Shown here: piece by piece, positions 18,846 through 27,695 of the stretch
Layout: every line of letters starts with the position of its first letter
Numbering within the stretch: the first letter of the stretch is position 1
Source: Streptosporangium album
Lineage (GTDB): Bacteria > Actinomycetota > Actinomycetes > Streptosporangiales > Streptosporangiaceae
Direction of reading: 5' to 3'
Assembly: GCF_014203795.1 (NCBI RefSeq)
Contig: NZ_JACHJU010000002.1
Span: 310,001-374,000 of the forward strand
DNA length: 64,000 nt
The notes under the pieces: generated by a model
Seen by the model: the letters and a program-made list of their open reading frames with translations, nothing else
The model's database searches: none
Told to the model about the DNA's origin: nothing
Translations under genes and position numbers: made by a program

Positions 18846-20146
18846 ACTTCGCCAACGGGTGGTTGTTCTCAGCCATCGTCCTCGTCGTGATCGGCGGTCT
18901 GATAGCCAGCGCGGAGACGGCTCTGGCCCGCATCTCACGCGTGCGCGCTGAGGAGTTCGTCCGTGACGGACGCCGGGGCGCGGGGCGCCTGCAGGCGATC
19001 GTCGCCGATCCACCGCGCTACCTCAACCTGCTGCTTCTGCTCAGGCTGAGCTGTGAGCTGATCGCCACGGTGATCGCCACGCTGCTCTTCATCGACTGGC
19101 TCGACGACCAGGGTTGGGCCTATGCCGCCGCGGCGGCGGTCATGATCGTGGTCAGTTATGTGATCGTCGGCGTCTCCCCGCGCACACTGGGCCGCCAGCA
19201 CGCCGAGCCGATCGCGCTCGCCAGCGCCCCTCTCGTGTACGGCCTGACCCGTATCTTCGGCCCGCTCCCCAAGCTGCTCATCCTGCTCGGCAACGCGGTG
19301 ACGCCCGGCAAGGGTTTCAGGGAGGGGCCGTTCACCTCCGAGGCCGAGCTGCGCGACCTGGTCGACCTGGCCGAGGAGCGCAGGGTCATCGAGCCGGACG
19401 AGCGGGAGATGATCCACTCGGTCTTCGAGCTCGGGGACACCCTGGTCCGCGAGGTCATGGTGCCCCGTACCGACATGGTGTTCATCGAACGCGGCAAGAC
19501 GTTGAACCAGTCCCTGTCGCTCGCCCTGCGCAGCGGCTTCTCCCGGATCCCCGTGGTCGGTGAGAACGAGGACGACGTCATCGGCATCGCCTACCTCAAG
19601 GACATCGTGCGCCGGGTGCAGGAGACGGGTGACGACGGCCGTGCCGAGCAGGTCGAGACGATCATGCGTCCGGCCACCTACGTGCCGGAGAGCAAGCCCA
19701 TCGACCAGCTCCTCCGTGAGATGCAGGCCCGCCAGATCCACCAGGCCATCGTCATCGACGAGTACGGCGGGACCGCCGGTCTGGTCACCATCGAGGACGT
19801 CCTCGAGGAGATCGTCGGTGAGATCACCGACGAGTACGACCAGGAGGCTCCCCGGGTGGAGCCGCTGGACGACGGATCGGTCCGGGTGACGGCCAGGCTT
19901 CCCGTGGGGGATCTGGCGGACCTGTTCGGCATCGAGCTTGAGGTGGACGACGTCGAGACCGTCGGCGGTCTGCTGGCGCACGCGCTGGGCCGGGTGCCGA
20001 TCGCGGGTTCCCAGGCCGTGGTGGAGGGACTCAGCCTGACAGCGGAGAGCCTCGCCGGACGCCGTAACCGGATCGGCACGGTTCTCGTCAGGCGGACCGC
20101 CCCCGCCGAGCCCGACTCGGTCGGGGCCTCGTCGGAACACGATTAA
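18842..20146 (+). CDS. CNNM/CorC-family transporter-associated CBS protein (hemolysin family)
   Basis: The protein has a CNNM (DUF21) membrane domain of three to four helices up to about residue 150, two CBS domains ([19 protein letters not shown] and [18 protein letters not shown] with [22 protein letters not shown]), and a C-terminal CorC_HlyC domain ([20 protein letters not shown]). Such proteins are linked to Mg2+ or Na+ transport. GTG at 18842 overlaps the ybeY stop; GGGAGG is about a dozen bases upstream. In many actinobacteria the next genes are the cdd-like gene and era, but here about 4.6 kb intervenes. Confidence 0.92.
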   Translation: MNFANGWLFSAIVLVVIGGLIASAETALARISRVRAEEFVRDGRRGAGRLQAIVADPPRYLNLLLLLRLSCELIATVIATLLFIDWLDDQGWAYAAAAAVMIVVSYVIVGVSPRTLGRQHAEPIALASAPLVYGLTRIFGPLPKLLILLGNAVTPGKGFREGPFTSEAELRDLVDLAEERRVIEPDEREMIHSVFELGDTLVREVMVPRTDMVFIERGKTLNQSLSLALRSGFSRIPVVGENEDDVIGIAYLKDIVRRVQETGDDGRAEQVETIMRPATYVPESKPIDQLLREMQARQIHQAIVIDEYGGTAGLVTIEDVLEEIVGEITDEYDQEAPRVEPLDDGSVRVTARLPVGDLADLFGIELEVDDVETVGGLLAHALGRVPIAGSQAVVEGLSLTAESLAGRRNRIGTVLVRRTAPAEPDSVGASSEHD

Positions 20147-20548
20147 CCTCGGGCGGTGGTGAACGGCGCCGATTGATAAACCGGTCGTAGGGTTGTGGCG
20201 GGACCGGTGAAAAGCCGGGTCGGCGCTGATGCGTTCCAAACATTCCGCAACCGTTCTGCAAGCGGCGCCTGTCATTCTCAACTCACGGCACCCGGTCGCG
20301 CGGGAGCCGGTGGAGATTGTCCTCGATGCCGGGAGGGGTCTGTGGCATCAGGGGCGACTCCGCGGGGGGAAGAGCGCCAAGGTGGCCGTCACCTGGTCCC
20401 CGCGTCGCTCACTTAAGGGTGTTCTCGGCCGCATTATGCGGCCGAGAACACCCTTAAGCGTTTCTCGATGATTGCTGCTTTTGCCGATGGGGAAGAAAGT
20501 GGAGCGGCGGGGACAGTATTCCTCGCACGTGACATCGGGGGAATAGTC
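20147..20548. other. Non-coding interval between the CNNM gene and a lipoprotein gene
   Basis: No reading frame here has recognisable content. It holds a 47-bp perfect palindrome at 20412-20458 and, just before the lipoprotein gene, GGGGGAA as ribosome site. The relatively AT-rich part from about 20455 to 20545 probably contains the lipoprotein promoter. Confidence 0.6.
20412..20458. repeat. 47-bp perfect palindrome, strong stem-loop
   Basis: The 22-base arm at 20412-20433 (begins CTTAAGGGTGTTCTCGG) is exactly complementary to 20437-20458, leaving only TTA as loop. It could be a very strong terminator. However, it is 266 bases past the CNNM stop and no T run follows immediately (CGTTTCTCG). 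Symmetry and the CTTAAG ends also fit a mobile-element or replication-associated hairpin. Confidence 0.75.
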
Positions 20549-21214
20549 ATGACGCGAGGGATCCGAACCGCCATTGCGGTGGGCGCCTGTGGGATTCTGG
20601 CCGGCGCGTTGGCGGCGTGCGGCACAGGGACGGGCTACACCGGAAAGACCGGAAAAGACGCAGGCACGGAGCTGGCGCGGCTGCGGGGGTTGTTACCGAA
20701 GGCACAGGAGTTACCGGACGGATTCTCCACCCGTCCCGGTGAGGCGTGGAAGTCTCCTTTCCGCCCGGCCGGCCGCGACTGCCGGCTCGTCTTCGCCATG
20801 GCGGGTGGCCGCACGCCGCAGCGGGCGCCCGGGGTCAGGGTGGACGCGACCTACGCGGGCGACGAGCTGGGTGAGCTGGCCGGGGTCGGCCTGGCGTCCT
20901 ATACCGGCGACGACGCCGAGCAGCGCTTCGAGGAGCTGACCGAGGCCCTGGACGGTTGCCCTGTCGCCCGGAGTACCCGGCCGGGCATGGGCACCTCCCT
21001 GAGGGTGTCCAGCCTGAAGCTGGACACCCTCGGCGACGACGTGCAGGCCAAGCGGCTGCGGGGCAGGCTGGACGGATATCCCTACGAGATGCACGTGGTC
21101 TTCGCCCGTGTCGGAGGCACCCTGGTCTCGCTGGTGCACACCGGTCTGGCGGACGTCGATGTCAGACGCACCCAGCAGCTCGCCCAGTTCCTCGTCGAAC
21201 GGGCGGCCCCCTGA
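20549..21214 (+). CDS. Predicted lipoprotein of unknown function
   Basis: ATG at 20549 follows GGGGGAA by about six bases. The 221-residue product has a lipoprotein signal with lipobox LAAC at about residue 24, then a linker TGTGYTGKTGKD and a globular domain with ELPDGFSTRPGEAW, RDCRLVF, EALDGCPV and FARVGGTLVSLVH. The general shape resembles actinobacterial sensor-type lipoproteins of the PknH-extracellular-domain or LpqN kind, but I cannot assign a family. It converges on a membrane-protein gene belonging to the two-component operon. Confidence 0.7.
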   Translation: MTRGIRTAIAVGACGILAGALAACGTGTGYTGKTGKDAGTELARLRGLLPKAQELPDGFSTRPGEAWKSPFRPAGRDCRLVFAMAGGRTPQRAPGVRVDATYAGDELGELAGVGLASYTGDDAEQRFEELTEALDGCPVARSTRPGMGTSLRVSSLKLDTLGDDVQAKRLRGRLDGYPYEMHVVFARVGGTLVSLVHTGLADVDVRRTQQLAQFLVERAAP

Positions 21215-21227
21215 CCGCGGCCGGCGC

Positions 21228-21767
21228 TCATCCCTGCCGCCGGCGGTACGGGAGGATCCGCAGTTCGCCCTGGGCGGTGCGGCCGGACACGGTTCCGGAG
21301 TCGGTCGTCGCCGTGACGTCGGTGGTCACGGGCACACTCAGGGTGTAGCGACCCTGGCAGGCGGGGTCGCCCGGCTCATCCCTGCCATGGCAGTCCACGT
21401 GGATCCGCAGGGTTCTGCCGTTCCACGACTCGGACAGGTCAGGCCTGCCCGAGGAGGGGCCGGGCCCGCCCTCGGTCCAGACGAGCTCCCGCTTCAGGGA
21501 GAGCTGCCCCGTCCGGCCGGGGACGACGGTGACGTCGGCCTGCCCGCTCGCGAGCACGACGAGGTCCGGCGGCAGGAACGTGTAGTCCCGCACGGAGGTC
21601 TCGGACAGCCGGGCGGGGGCGAGCAGGGAGCTGTCGTAGGAGGGGTCGTCCGCCTGCGTCCGGCTCACCTCGGGCCACACGGCCAGGGCTATACCGGACA
21701 CGGTCAGCGCGGTGAGCGTCCCGCCCACGGCGATCCAGGCGGTCCGGACGTTGCTACGCATCGACAT
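21228..21767 (-). CDS. Membrane-anchored DUF4097-like protein
   Basis: The 179-residue protein has one N-terminal membrane helix (AWIAVGGTLTALTVSGIALAVW) and an extracytoplasmic part with a Cys pair (VDCHG and ACQGR) and a tail LSVPVTTDVTATTDSGTVSGRTAQGE resembling the beta-repeat DUF4097 'adhesin' domain. It starts 11 bases beyond the stop of the response-regulator gene, so it is probably the third gene of that operon and may be its target or accessory sensor. Confidence 0.6.
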   Translation of the reverse strand: MSMRSNVRTAWIAVGGTLTALTVSGIALAVWPEVSRTQADDPSYDSSLLAPARLSETSVRDYTFLPPDLVVLASGQADVTVVPGRTGQLSLKRELVWTEGGPGPSSGRPDLSESWNGRTLRIHVDCHGRDEPGDPACQGRYTLSVPVTTDVTATTDSGTVSGRTAQGELRILPYRRRQG

Positions 21768-21777
21768 GTCTCTCTCT

Positions 21778-22419
21778 TCAGACCTTGAGGAATCGCAGTA
21801 CGGCGAGCACCCGGCGGTGATCCTTGTCGGCGCCCGAGAGGCCGAGTTTGGTGAAGATGTTGTTGATGTGCTTGCCGACGGCGCCCTCGCTGACCACCAG
21901 GGCTTCGGCGATCCCCGCGTTGGACCGGCCCTCCGCGATCAGCGCCAGCACCTCGTGCTCCCTGCGGGTCAGCAGGTCCAGCGGGTCGCTGTGCCTGCGG
22001 ATCAGGAGCTGGGCCACCACTTCCGGGTCCAGGGCCGTGCCGCCGGAGGCGACCCGGCGCAGGGCGTCCAGGAACTCGGTGACGTCGGCCACCCGGTCCT
22101 TGAGCAGGTATCCGATGCCGCTGGTCTCGGTGGACAGAAGCTGGGTGGCGTAGCGTTCCTCGACGTACTGCGAGAGCACGAGGATCGCCAGGCCCGGTCG
22201 CTGGCGGCGGAGCACCAGCGCCGCGCGCAGGCCCTCGTCGGTGTGCGAGGGCGGCATCCGCACGTCGGTGACGACGAGGTCGGGCTCGTGTTCGTCCACG
22301 GCGCGCAGCAGGCCCTCGGCGTCGGCCACCGCCGCCACGACCTCCATGCCCGCCGAGCCGAGCAGCCAGACGAGCCCCTCCCGCAGGAGGACGGAGTCCT
22401 CGGCGAGCACTACACGCAT
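21778..22419 (-). CDS. NarL/FixJ-family response regulator
   Basis: The receiver domain (residues 1-120) has acidic E7/D8 and phosphoacceptor D52 in VVTDVRMPP. The C-terminal LuxR-type helix-turn-helix is LTRREHEVLALIAEGRSNAG through VGKHINNIFTKLGL. It overlaps the upstream kinase gene by 10 bases, so the two are co-translated and almost certainly a cognate pair. Confidence 0.93.
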   Translation of the reverse strand: MRVVLAEDSVLLREGLVWLLGSAGMEVVAAVADAEGLLRAVDEHEPDLVVTDVRMPPSHTDEGLRAALVLRRQRPGLAILVLSQYVEERYATQLLSTETSGIGYLLKDRVADVTEFLDALRRVASGGTALDPEVVAQLLIRRHSDPLDLLTRREHEVLALIAEGRSNAGIAEALVVSEGAVGKHINNIFTKLGLSGADKDHRRVLAVLRFLKV

Positions 22420-23648
22420 GGCAGCTCCACCCTGATCGCCGTCGGACCACCCGGTGGGCTGTCGACGTCCAGTGTCCCGTCCACCGAGCCGACCCGCTGG
22501 GCCAGGCCGCGCAGCCCGGTTCCTCCGCCGAGGCGGGCGCCTCCCCGGCCGTCGTCCACGACGGCCAGGCGGAGCCTGTCGCCGGCGCGCCGGACCGTGA
22601 CCTCGGCGGTGGAGGCCCCGGCGTGCTTGGAGACGTTGGTCAGCGCCTCCGAGACCACGAAGAAGGCGACCGCTTCGATCGTCGGCGACGCCCGCTCCGG
22701 CACGTCGACGCGGAGCCGTACGGGGAACGGGGCCCGCGCGGCGATGCCGGACAGCGCCGCGTCCAGGCCCTGATCGTTGAGCACGGCCGGGTGGAGGCCG
22801 CGTACGAAGTCGCGCAGCTCCTTCAGGGCCTGTTTGGACTCCTCGTGGGCCTGGGCGATGGCCTGCCGCGCGGGCTCGGGCACGTCGGTGAGCATGGTCC
22901 GGGCCATCCCCAGGCTCATCGCGAGCGAGACCAGCCGCTGCTGGGTGCCGTCGTGCAGATCCCGTTCGATGCGGCGGCGCTCGGCGTCGGCGGCGTCCAC
23001 CACCTCGGCGCGGCTCTCCTGCAGGGTCTCGACCCGCTGGACGAGCTGGTCACTGAGACTGGGACCGAGCAGGGCCTCAGCGGCGATCACGTCCAGTGCG
23101 GTGACCCCGCGCGCCACCCACGGTCCGGCGATGAGCAGGGCCGACGCGAGCAGGGTGAACACCGTTATCATCCAGCCCTCCGCCAGGACCCACCCCCGGA
23201 CGGCGAACTCGGCCGCGACCAGGCCACCCGCCCATGCCCCGATGACCATGACGCCCCCGATCACGTTGATCAGCGGTGCCAGCAGATGGTAGGCGAGCTG
23301 CCGCCAGGTGCTCCTCGCCCGCGCCTCCCGGTACAGCAGCTTCAGCGGGTTGCGCTCCCTGGGGCGTCGGGGTGCCTCGGGGATGTCCACGTCCAGGAAG
23401 GCGAGGAACCGGGCCCGCTGCAACCGGGTGAACAACGGCACGGACCAGAAGAGCAGCAGCAGCGCGATCAACGGGACCACCACGGTCCACGCCAATAGCA
23501 CCGACAGCACGGTCAGCCCGGCGACCACCGCCAGGGCCAGCAGGGCCATCGGGACACCCGTCACCACGTGCGCGGTGCGGAGCCAGGTCCGCGCCGACCA
23601 GTGGGCGCGGATCCTGTCCCAGGGAGTGATCAGTCCGGTGGTGGTCAT
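22410..23648 (-). CDS. NarL-type sensor histidine kinase
   Basis: The 412-residue kinase has four to five N-terminal membrane helices (residues 25-190), a HisKA_3 dimerisation segment with ERDLHDGTQQRLVSLAMSLG (phospho-His in LHDG) and an HATPase domain with N-box EALTNVSKHAGA and VVDDGRGGARLGGGTGLRGL. Its sensor region is mostly membrane-embedded, as in the LiaS/DesK group that senses envelope or lipid state. ATG at 23648 is preferred; upstream in-frame sequence is not kinase-like. Signal unknown. Confidence 0.9.
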   Translation of the reverse strand: MTTTGLITPWDRIRAHWSARTWLRTAHVVTGVPMALLALAVVAGLTVLSVLLAWTVVVPLIALLLLFWSVPLFTRLQRARFLAFLDVDIPEAPRRPRERNPLKLLYREARARSTWRQLAYHLLAPLINVIGGVMVIGAWAGGLVAAEFAVRGWVLAEGWMITVFTLLASALLIAGPWVARGVTALDVIAAEALLGPSLSDQLVQRVETLQESRAEVVDAADAERRRIERDLHDGTQQRLVSLAMSLGMARTMLTDVPEPARQAIAQAHEESKQALKELRDFVRGLHPAVLNDQGLDAALSGIAARAPFPVRLRVDVPERASPTIEAVAFFVVSEALTNVSKHAGASTAEVTVRRAGDRLRLAVVDDGRGGARLGGGTGLRGLAQRVGSVDGTLDVDSPPGGPTAIRVELPCV

Positions 23649-23977
23649 ACGACCACCGTAGAGACCGGGACCGCCTGGCGACATGGGCGAGATATCCCGG
23701 AAAAGGGTGAGGAAAACTCCACCCCGCGAGGGGGCCCGGGTCGTTCGGGGCAACCGAGCCGCCTGCCGCACCCGCTGGGACGCTCATCGGCTGGACCGTC
23801 GGCGCACGGCCTCTGACCGGCAGGTCCCATCGGACCGGTCGAAACGGCGGGACTAGCATGAAAGGTGATTCCCTGCGATGTCCGGAAGCGGGAGCGGGGT
23901 CTGCCGCTCCTTCTCCGCCGATGCGGCGCCCGTCCGGGCGCCACGGCATGTACGCCAACCAGTGCGGGAGGGAACAC

Positions 23978-24541
23978 ATGGCACAGGAACTCAAGGGTAA
24001 GAAGATTGCGATCTTGGCGACCGACGGTGTCGAGCGGGTAGAACTCGAACAGCCGCGCGGAGCGCTGCACGGGGCCGGAGCGAGAACCGAGATCCTGTCG
24101 ATTCACCCCGGCGAGATCCAGGCCCGTCAGTGGGACATGAACCCGGCCGGGACCTTCGCCGTCGACCGGCTGGTCTCCGATGCCTCTACCGGCGATTACG
24201 ACGCGCTGCTCCTGCCCGGGGGCACCATGAACCCGGACCAGCTCCGGATGAACCGGGACGCTGTCGGCTTCGTCAAGGCGTTCGTGGCGACGGGCAAGCC
24301 CATCGGCACGATCTGCCACGGCCCGTGGACGCTGGTGGAGGCCGACGCCGTGCGAGGGCGCCGGATCACCTCCTGGCCGAGTATCCGCACGGACCTGCGT
24401 AACGCCGGGGCGACCGTGGTCGACGAGGAGGTCGTCATCGACCGGCAGATCATCTCCAGTCGCTCGCCGGCTGACCTGCCGGCCTTCTGCGCCGCGATCG
24501 TCGAGCAGTTCGCCAAGGCCGGGCAGCAGGTTCCCGGCTGA
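23978..24541 (+). CDS. DJ-1/PfpI family class I glutamine-amidotransferase-like protein
   Basis: ATG at 23978 is preceded by GGGAGGG. The 187-residue product has the PfpI fold, with LKGKKIAILATDGVERVEL at the start, LLLPGGTMNPDQLR and the nucleophile elbow TICHGPW (C113). PfpI-type proteins include proteases, glyoxalases and deglycases; this one most resembles the stress-associated YhbO/PfpI group. It precedes a TnpB remnant, within a block that separates the CNNM gene from the cdd-like gene. Confidence 0.88.
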   Translation: MAQELKGKKIAILATDGVERVELEQPRGALHGAGARTEILSIHPGEIQARQWDMNPAGTFAVDRLVSDASTGDYDALLLPGGTMNPDQLRMNRDAVGFVKAFVATGKPIGTICHGPWTLVEADAVRGRRITSWPSIRTDLRNAGATVVDEEVVIDRQIISSRSPADLPAFCAAIVEQFAKAGQQVPG

Positions 24542-24570
24542 CCTGCGCGGCGGGTGACAGCGCCGCGGGG

Positions 24571-24749
24571 GCCGACCGTAACCGGCTGGGCCGCGCGCAG
24601 CGCGCCCTGGCCCGCGCCGTCTCCGACGCCTCCTGGCGGGAGTTGCGCTCCATGCTGGAGTACAAGACGGATTGGTATGGGCGGAAGTCGGTGGTCGTGG
24701 ACCGGTGGTTTCCCTCCTCCAAGCTGTGCTCGGCGTGCGGCGTGATCGC
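24571..24749 (+). pseudogene. Remnant of an IS200/IS605-type TnpB gene
   Basis: Frame-2 translation gives NRLGRAQRALARAVSDASW, ELRSMLEYKTDWYGR, VVVDRWFPSSKLCSACG, the stretch leading to the first CxxC of the TnpB zinc ribbon. The homology stops after CSACGVI; the second CxxC, the last RuvC aspartate and the whole N-terminal two-thirds are absent. No start codon or element ends were found. It is unrelated in sequence to the intact TnpB at 48797-50065, whose equivalent region is different, so it records a separate old insertion. Confidence 0.75.
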
Positions 24750-24814
24750 TCCGTGTGTGAGACGGCGGGCAGGTCGATGGGGACCGGACGCCGCGCGCTG
24801 GCTACCCTTGCGCT

Positions 24815-25147
24815 GTGAGTGACGCGACCCTCGACCCCGAGGACAACAAGATCATCGTTCTGGCGCGTTCCGCCCGCGCCCGCAACGGCGCCGCCGAGGG
24901 CGCCGCCGTGCGCGACGAGACCGGCCGGACCTACGCGGCGACGAACGTGGCACTGCCGTCGCTGACGCTCTCGGCGCTGCAGGTCGCCGTGGCGATGGCC
25001 GTCTCCAGCGGTGCGGAGTCCCTGGAGGCGGCGGCGCTGGTCACCGCGGGGGACGGACCGGCCGACGCGGACGCGCGGGCGGTCCGCGAAATGGGCGGCA
25101 CGACACTGCTCGTGGCCGATCCCGGCGGGACCGTGCGTCCGAGCTGA
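24815..25147 (+). CDS. Cytidine deaminase-like protein lacking zinc ligands
   Basis: The 110-residue protein sits directly before era, where actinobacteria often carry a gene annotated as cytidine deaminase. The fold segments are visible (KIIVLARSARARNG and LSALQVAVAMAVSSGAE). Where true deaminases have CAE or HAE, this protein has S53-A54-L55, and no PCxxC follows. It therefore cannot hold the catalytic zinc and is probably not a deaminase. The GTG at 24815 is 17 bases before era's upstream spacer ends; era starts 17 bases after its stop. Confidence 0.8.
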   Translation: MSDATLDPEDNKIIVLARSARARNGAAEGAAVRDETGRTYAATNVALPSLTLSALQVAVAMAVSSGAESLEAAALVTAGDGPADADARAVREMGGTTLLVADPGGTVRPS

Positions 25148-25164
25148 GGCCGGCATCGGCGACA

Positions 25165-26085
25165 ATGGTTGACGTGAGTTCCTCAGCTGCTGATTTCCAT
25201 GCCGGTTTCGCCTGCTTCGTCGGCCGGCCCAATGTCGGTAAATCCACGCTGATGAACGCGTTGGTCGGCACGAAGGTGGCGATCACCTCCTCCAAGCCCC
25301 AGACCACCCGCCGGGTCATCCGCGGCATCGTGCACCGCCCGGACGCCCAGCTCATCATCGTCGACACCCCCGGCCTGCACCGGCCCCGCACCCTGCTGGG
25401 CGAGCGGCTGGACAGCCTGGTGCTGTCCACGCTCACCGAGGTCGACGTGATCGGGTTCTGCGTGCCCGCCAACGAGCCCATCGGCAAGGGCGACCGGTTC
25501 ATCGCCGAGAAGCTCGCCGCGGTCAAGAAGACCCCCGTCGTCGCCGTGGTGACAAAGTGTGACCTGGCCACCCGTGAGCAGATCGCCGCCCAGCTCCTGG
25601 CGCTCTCCCAGCTCGCCGACTTCGATGAGATCGTCCCCGTCTCGGCGCAGTCGGGTGACCAGCTCGACGTGCTGGCCGGCGTGCTGATCGACCGGCTCCC
25701 CGAGAGCCCTCCGCTGTACGAGGGCGGCCGGCTCACCGACGAGCCGGAGCAGGTGCTGGTGGGCGAGTTGATCCGCGAGGCGGCGCTGGAGGGCGTCCGG
25801 GACGAGCTGCCGCACTCGATCGCGGTCGTCGTCGACGAGATGCTGCCCCGGGAGGGCCGAGACGACCTGCTCGACATCTACGCGCACATGTTCGTCGAGC
25901 GGCCGTCGCAGAAGGCCATCGTGATCGGGCACAAGGGCAGCCGCCTCAAGGACGTCGGCAGCCGCGCACGCCAGCAGATCGAGGCGTTGCTCGGCACCCG
26001 GGTCTATCTCGACCTGCGGATCAGCGTCGCCAAGGACTGGCAGCGCGATCCCAAGCAGCTCCGCCGCCTGGGCTTCTACGACTGA
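25165..26085 (+). CDS. era: GTPase Era
   Basis: Era binds the 3' end of 16S rRNA and assists 30S assembly. GTPase motifs are GRPNVGKS (G1), VDTPGLH (G3) and TKCD (G4); the KH domain lies at the end, with KAIVIGHKGSRLKDVGSRARQQIE. ATG at 25165 or GTG at 25174 could start translation. Length (306) is typical. It is the last gene of the conserved block before the urease cluster, which converges on it. Confidence 0.96.
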   Translation: MVDVSSSAADFHAGFACFVGRPNVGKSTLMNALVGTKVAITSSKPQTTRRVIRGIVHRPDAQLIIVDTPGLHRPRTLLGERLDSLVLSTLTEVDVIGFCVPANEPIGKGDRFIAEKLAAVKKTPVVAVVTKCDLATREQIAAQLLALSQLADFDEIVPVSAQSGDQLDVLAGVLIDRLPESPPLYEGGRLTDEPEQVLVGELIREAALEGVRDELPHSIAVVVDEMLPREGRDDLLDIYAHMFVERPSQKAIVIGHKGSRLKDVGSRARQQIEALLGTRVYLDLRISVAKDWQRDPKQLRRLGFYD

Positions 26086-26196
26086 GCCCGGGCCGGCCAC
26101 GCCCGATCGGCCGCATTCGAGCCTGCCGACCCGGCCGCGCCCGATCGGCTGAGCCCGTCCACGTGCCGCCGGCCCGGACCCCGCCGTCCGGTGCCC

Positions 26197-26979
26197 CTAC
26201 GACCCGGCCCAGACCGGCGTGATGCCGGCGTCCAGGTGGGACGCGCCCTCTGTCAGGCGCTGCCGCAGTTCGACGGCGTCCCCGCCGAGGGCCGACACCA
26301 GGGTGCCGGGCCCGGCCAGGGGGAGCAGCGCCCAGCCGTCCCCGACCATCGAGGCGGGCGCCCGTCCGGTGGTCAGGACGGTGCCGACGCACCGGGCGCC
26401 GCCGTACACGGCGGGGCCGTCGTCGATCGCCGGGTCACCCACGACGAACTCCTGCCGGAGCAGCGGGCCGTCTCCGGCCGTGGCGTCGAAACGGGAGTGG
26501 CAGCGGCCGGGACGCTCGCCGTACCTGCCGAAGACGATCTCCTCGCGCCAGAACACCCGGGCGTCCTCGGCGAGCGACAGCCGTACCATCATGCGGTGCA
26601 GGCAGCCCGCCGCCAGCACCGTCGGCTCGGGGGCGAACCGGAGCGACGCCCCCGCGCCCACCCTGGCCGTGACAGTCATCAGCGACTCGGCCGGTCCGGA
26701 GCCGGGGAGCACCAGTGTGCTCGCGACCGACCGCACATCCAGCGTGCTGCCCGCCCCCACCTCGATGTCGAGGGCGAGATCGTCACCGCCGAGCGGTCCG
26801 GCGGCGGTGGACACCAGGTGCACCTGGCCCGGCGCGGTCGCGCGTAGCGTGAGCGGCGGGTCCGACCGTATCGTGGTGAGCACGGTCCGCCCGCCGGGGG
26901 CGCGCTCGGTGACGATCGCGGCCCGGGCGGTCATCGAGCGCCGGGATGCCGGTCGCTCCAGCCGGTCGGCCACCGTCAT
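26197..26979 (-). CDS. ureD: Urease accessory protein UreD
   Basis: UreD (UreH) forms the scaffold for UreF and UreG that activates apo-urease with nickel. The protein has LDIEVGAGSTLDVRSVAST, PEPTVLAAGCLHRM and FGRYGERPG, typical UreD features. ATG at 26979 lies 5 bases past the ureG stop; an in-frame start at 27036 would overlap ureG. It is the last gene of the minus-strand operon and converges on era. Confidence 0.92.
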   Translation of the reverse strand: MTVADRLERPASRRSMTARAAIVTERAPGGRTVLTTIRSDPPLTLRATAPGQVHLVSTAAGPLGGDDLALDIEVGAGSTLDVRSVASTLVLPGSGPAESLMTVTARVGAGASLRFAPEPTVLAAGCLHRMMVRLSLAEDARVFWREEIVFGRYGERPGRCHSRFDATAGDGPLLRQEFVVGDPAIDDGPAVYGGARCVGTVLTTGRAPASMVGDGWALLPLAGPGTLVSALGGDAVELRQRLTEGASHLDAGITPVWAGS

Positions 26980-26984
26980 GGGCG

Positions 26985-27653
26985 TCAGGCGTGCGTGTGG
27001 TCGTGGGTCCAGGACTGGACGAGCCCGAGGACCCATTCGGCGACGGCGTGCGCTGCCGGTTCCTCTCTGACGGAGGTGAACAGCACGGGCCTGCCGTCCC
27101 GTACGGTCGCCGCGTCGCGGGACATGACCGTGAGATCGGCGCCGACCATGGGTGCCAGGTCGGTCTTGTTGATCACGAGCAGGTCGGCCGCCGTCACACC
27201 GGGACCACCCTTGCGGGGCACCTTGTCACCGCCTGACACGTCCAGCACGAAGATCTGGCTGTCGGCCAGGCCCCTGCTGAAGGTGGCGGTGAGGTTGTCG
27301 CCTCCGCTCTCCACGATCACCAGGTCGAGCGGGCCGAACCGCTCCTCCAGGGTCTCCACCGCGTCGAGGTTGGCGGCGATGTCGTCGCGGATGGCGGTGT
27401 GCGGGCAGCATCCGGTCTGCACGGCGGCGATCCGGTCCGGATCGAGCACGCCCGCCGCGCGCAGGAACTCGGCGTCCTCGGTGGTGTAGATGTCGTTGGT
27501 CACCACGCCCAGGCGCAGCGTCTGGCCGAGGGTGCGGCACAGGGCCGCGGTCAGCGCGGTCTTGCCGCTGCCGACCGGCCCGCCGATGCCCAGGCGCAGT
27601 GCCCGGCCGTGCGGGTCGGCCGCCTGGTGGTGGTCGTCGTGGGTGGCGCCCAT
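26985..27653 (-). CDS. ureG: Urease accessory GTPase UreG
   Basis: UreG is the GTPase that powers nickel delivery to urease. P-loop GPVGSGKT (about residues 25-32), the CPH metal motif in [11 protein letters not shown], and NKTDLAP are present. His-rich ends (HDDHH near the N-terminus, THDHTHA at the C-terminus) may bind nickel. Confidence 0.96.
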   Translation of the reverse strand: MGATHDDHHQAADPHGRALRLGIGGPVGSGKTALTAALCRTLGQTLRLGVVTNDIYTTEDAEFLRAAGVLDPDRIAAVQTGCCPHTAIRDDIAANLDAVETLEERFGPLDLVIVESGGDNLTATFSRGLADSQIFVLDVSGGDKVPRKGGPGVTAADLLVINKTDLAPMVGADLTVMSRDAATVRDGRPVLFTSVREEPAAHAVAEWVLGLVQSWTHDHTHA

Positions 27654-27695
27654 GGGCGTTACCGTCCTTTCAGGTGCTGGGGTGACGTCGGGTGT

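Noticed and set aside
26086-26196. Repeated GCCCGATCGGC between era and ureD
   Set aside because: Two short copies in a GC-rich convergent gap; possibly part of a terminator, but no convincing stem could be drawn.
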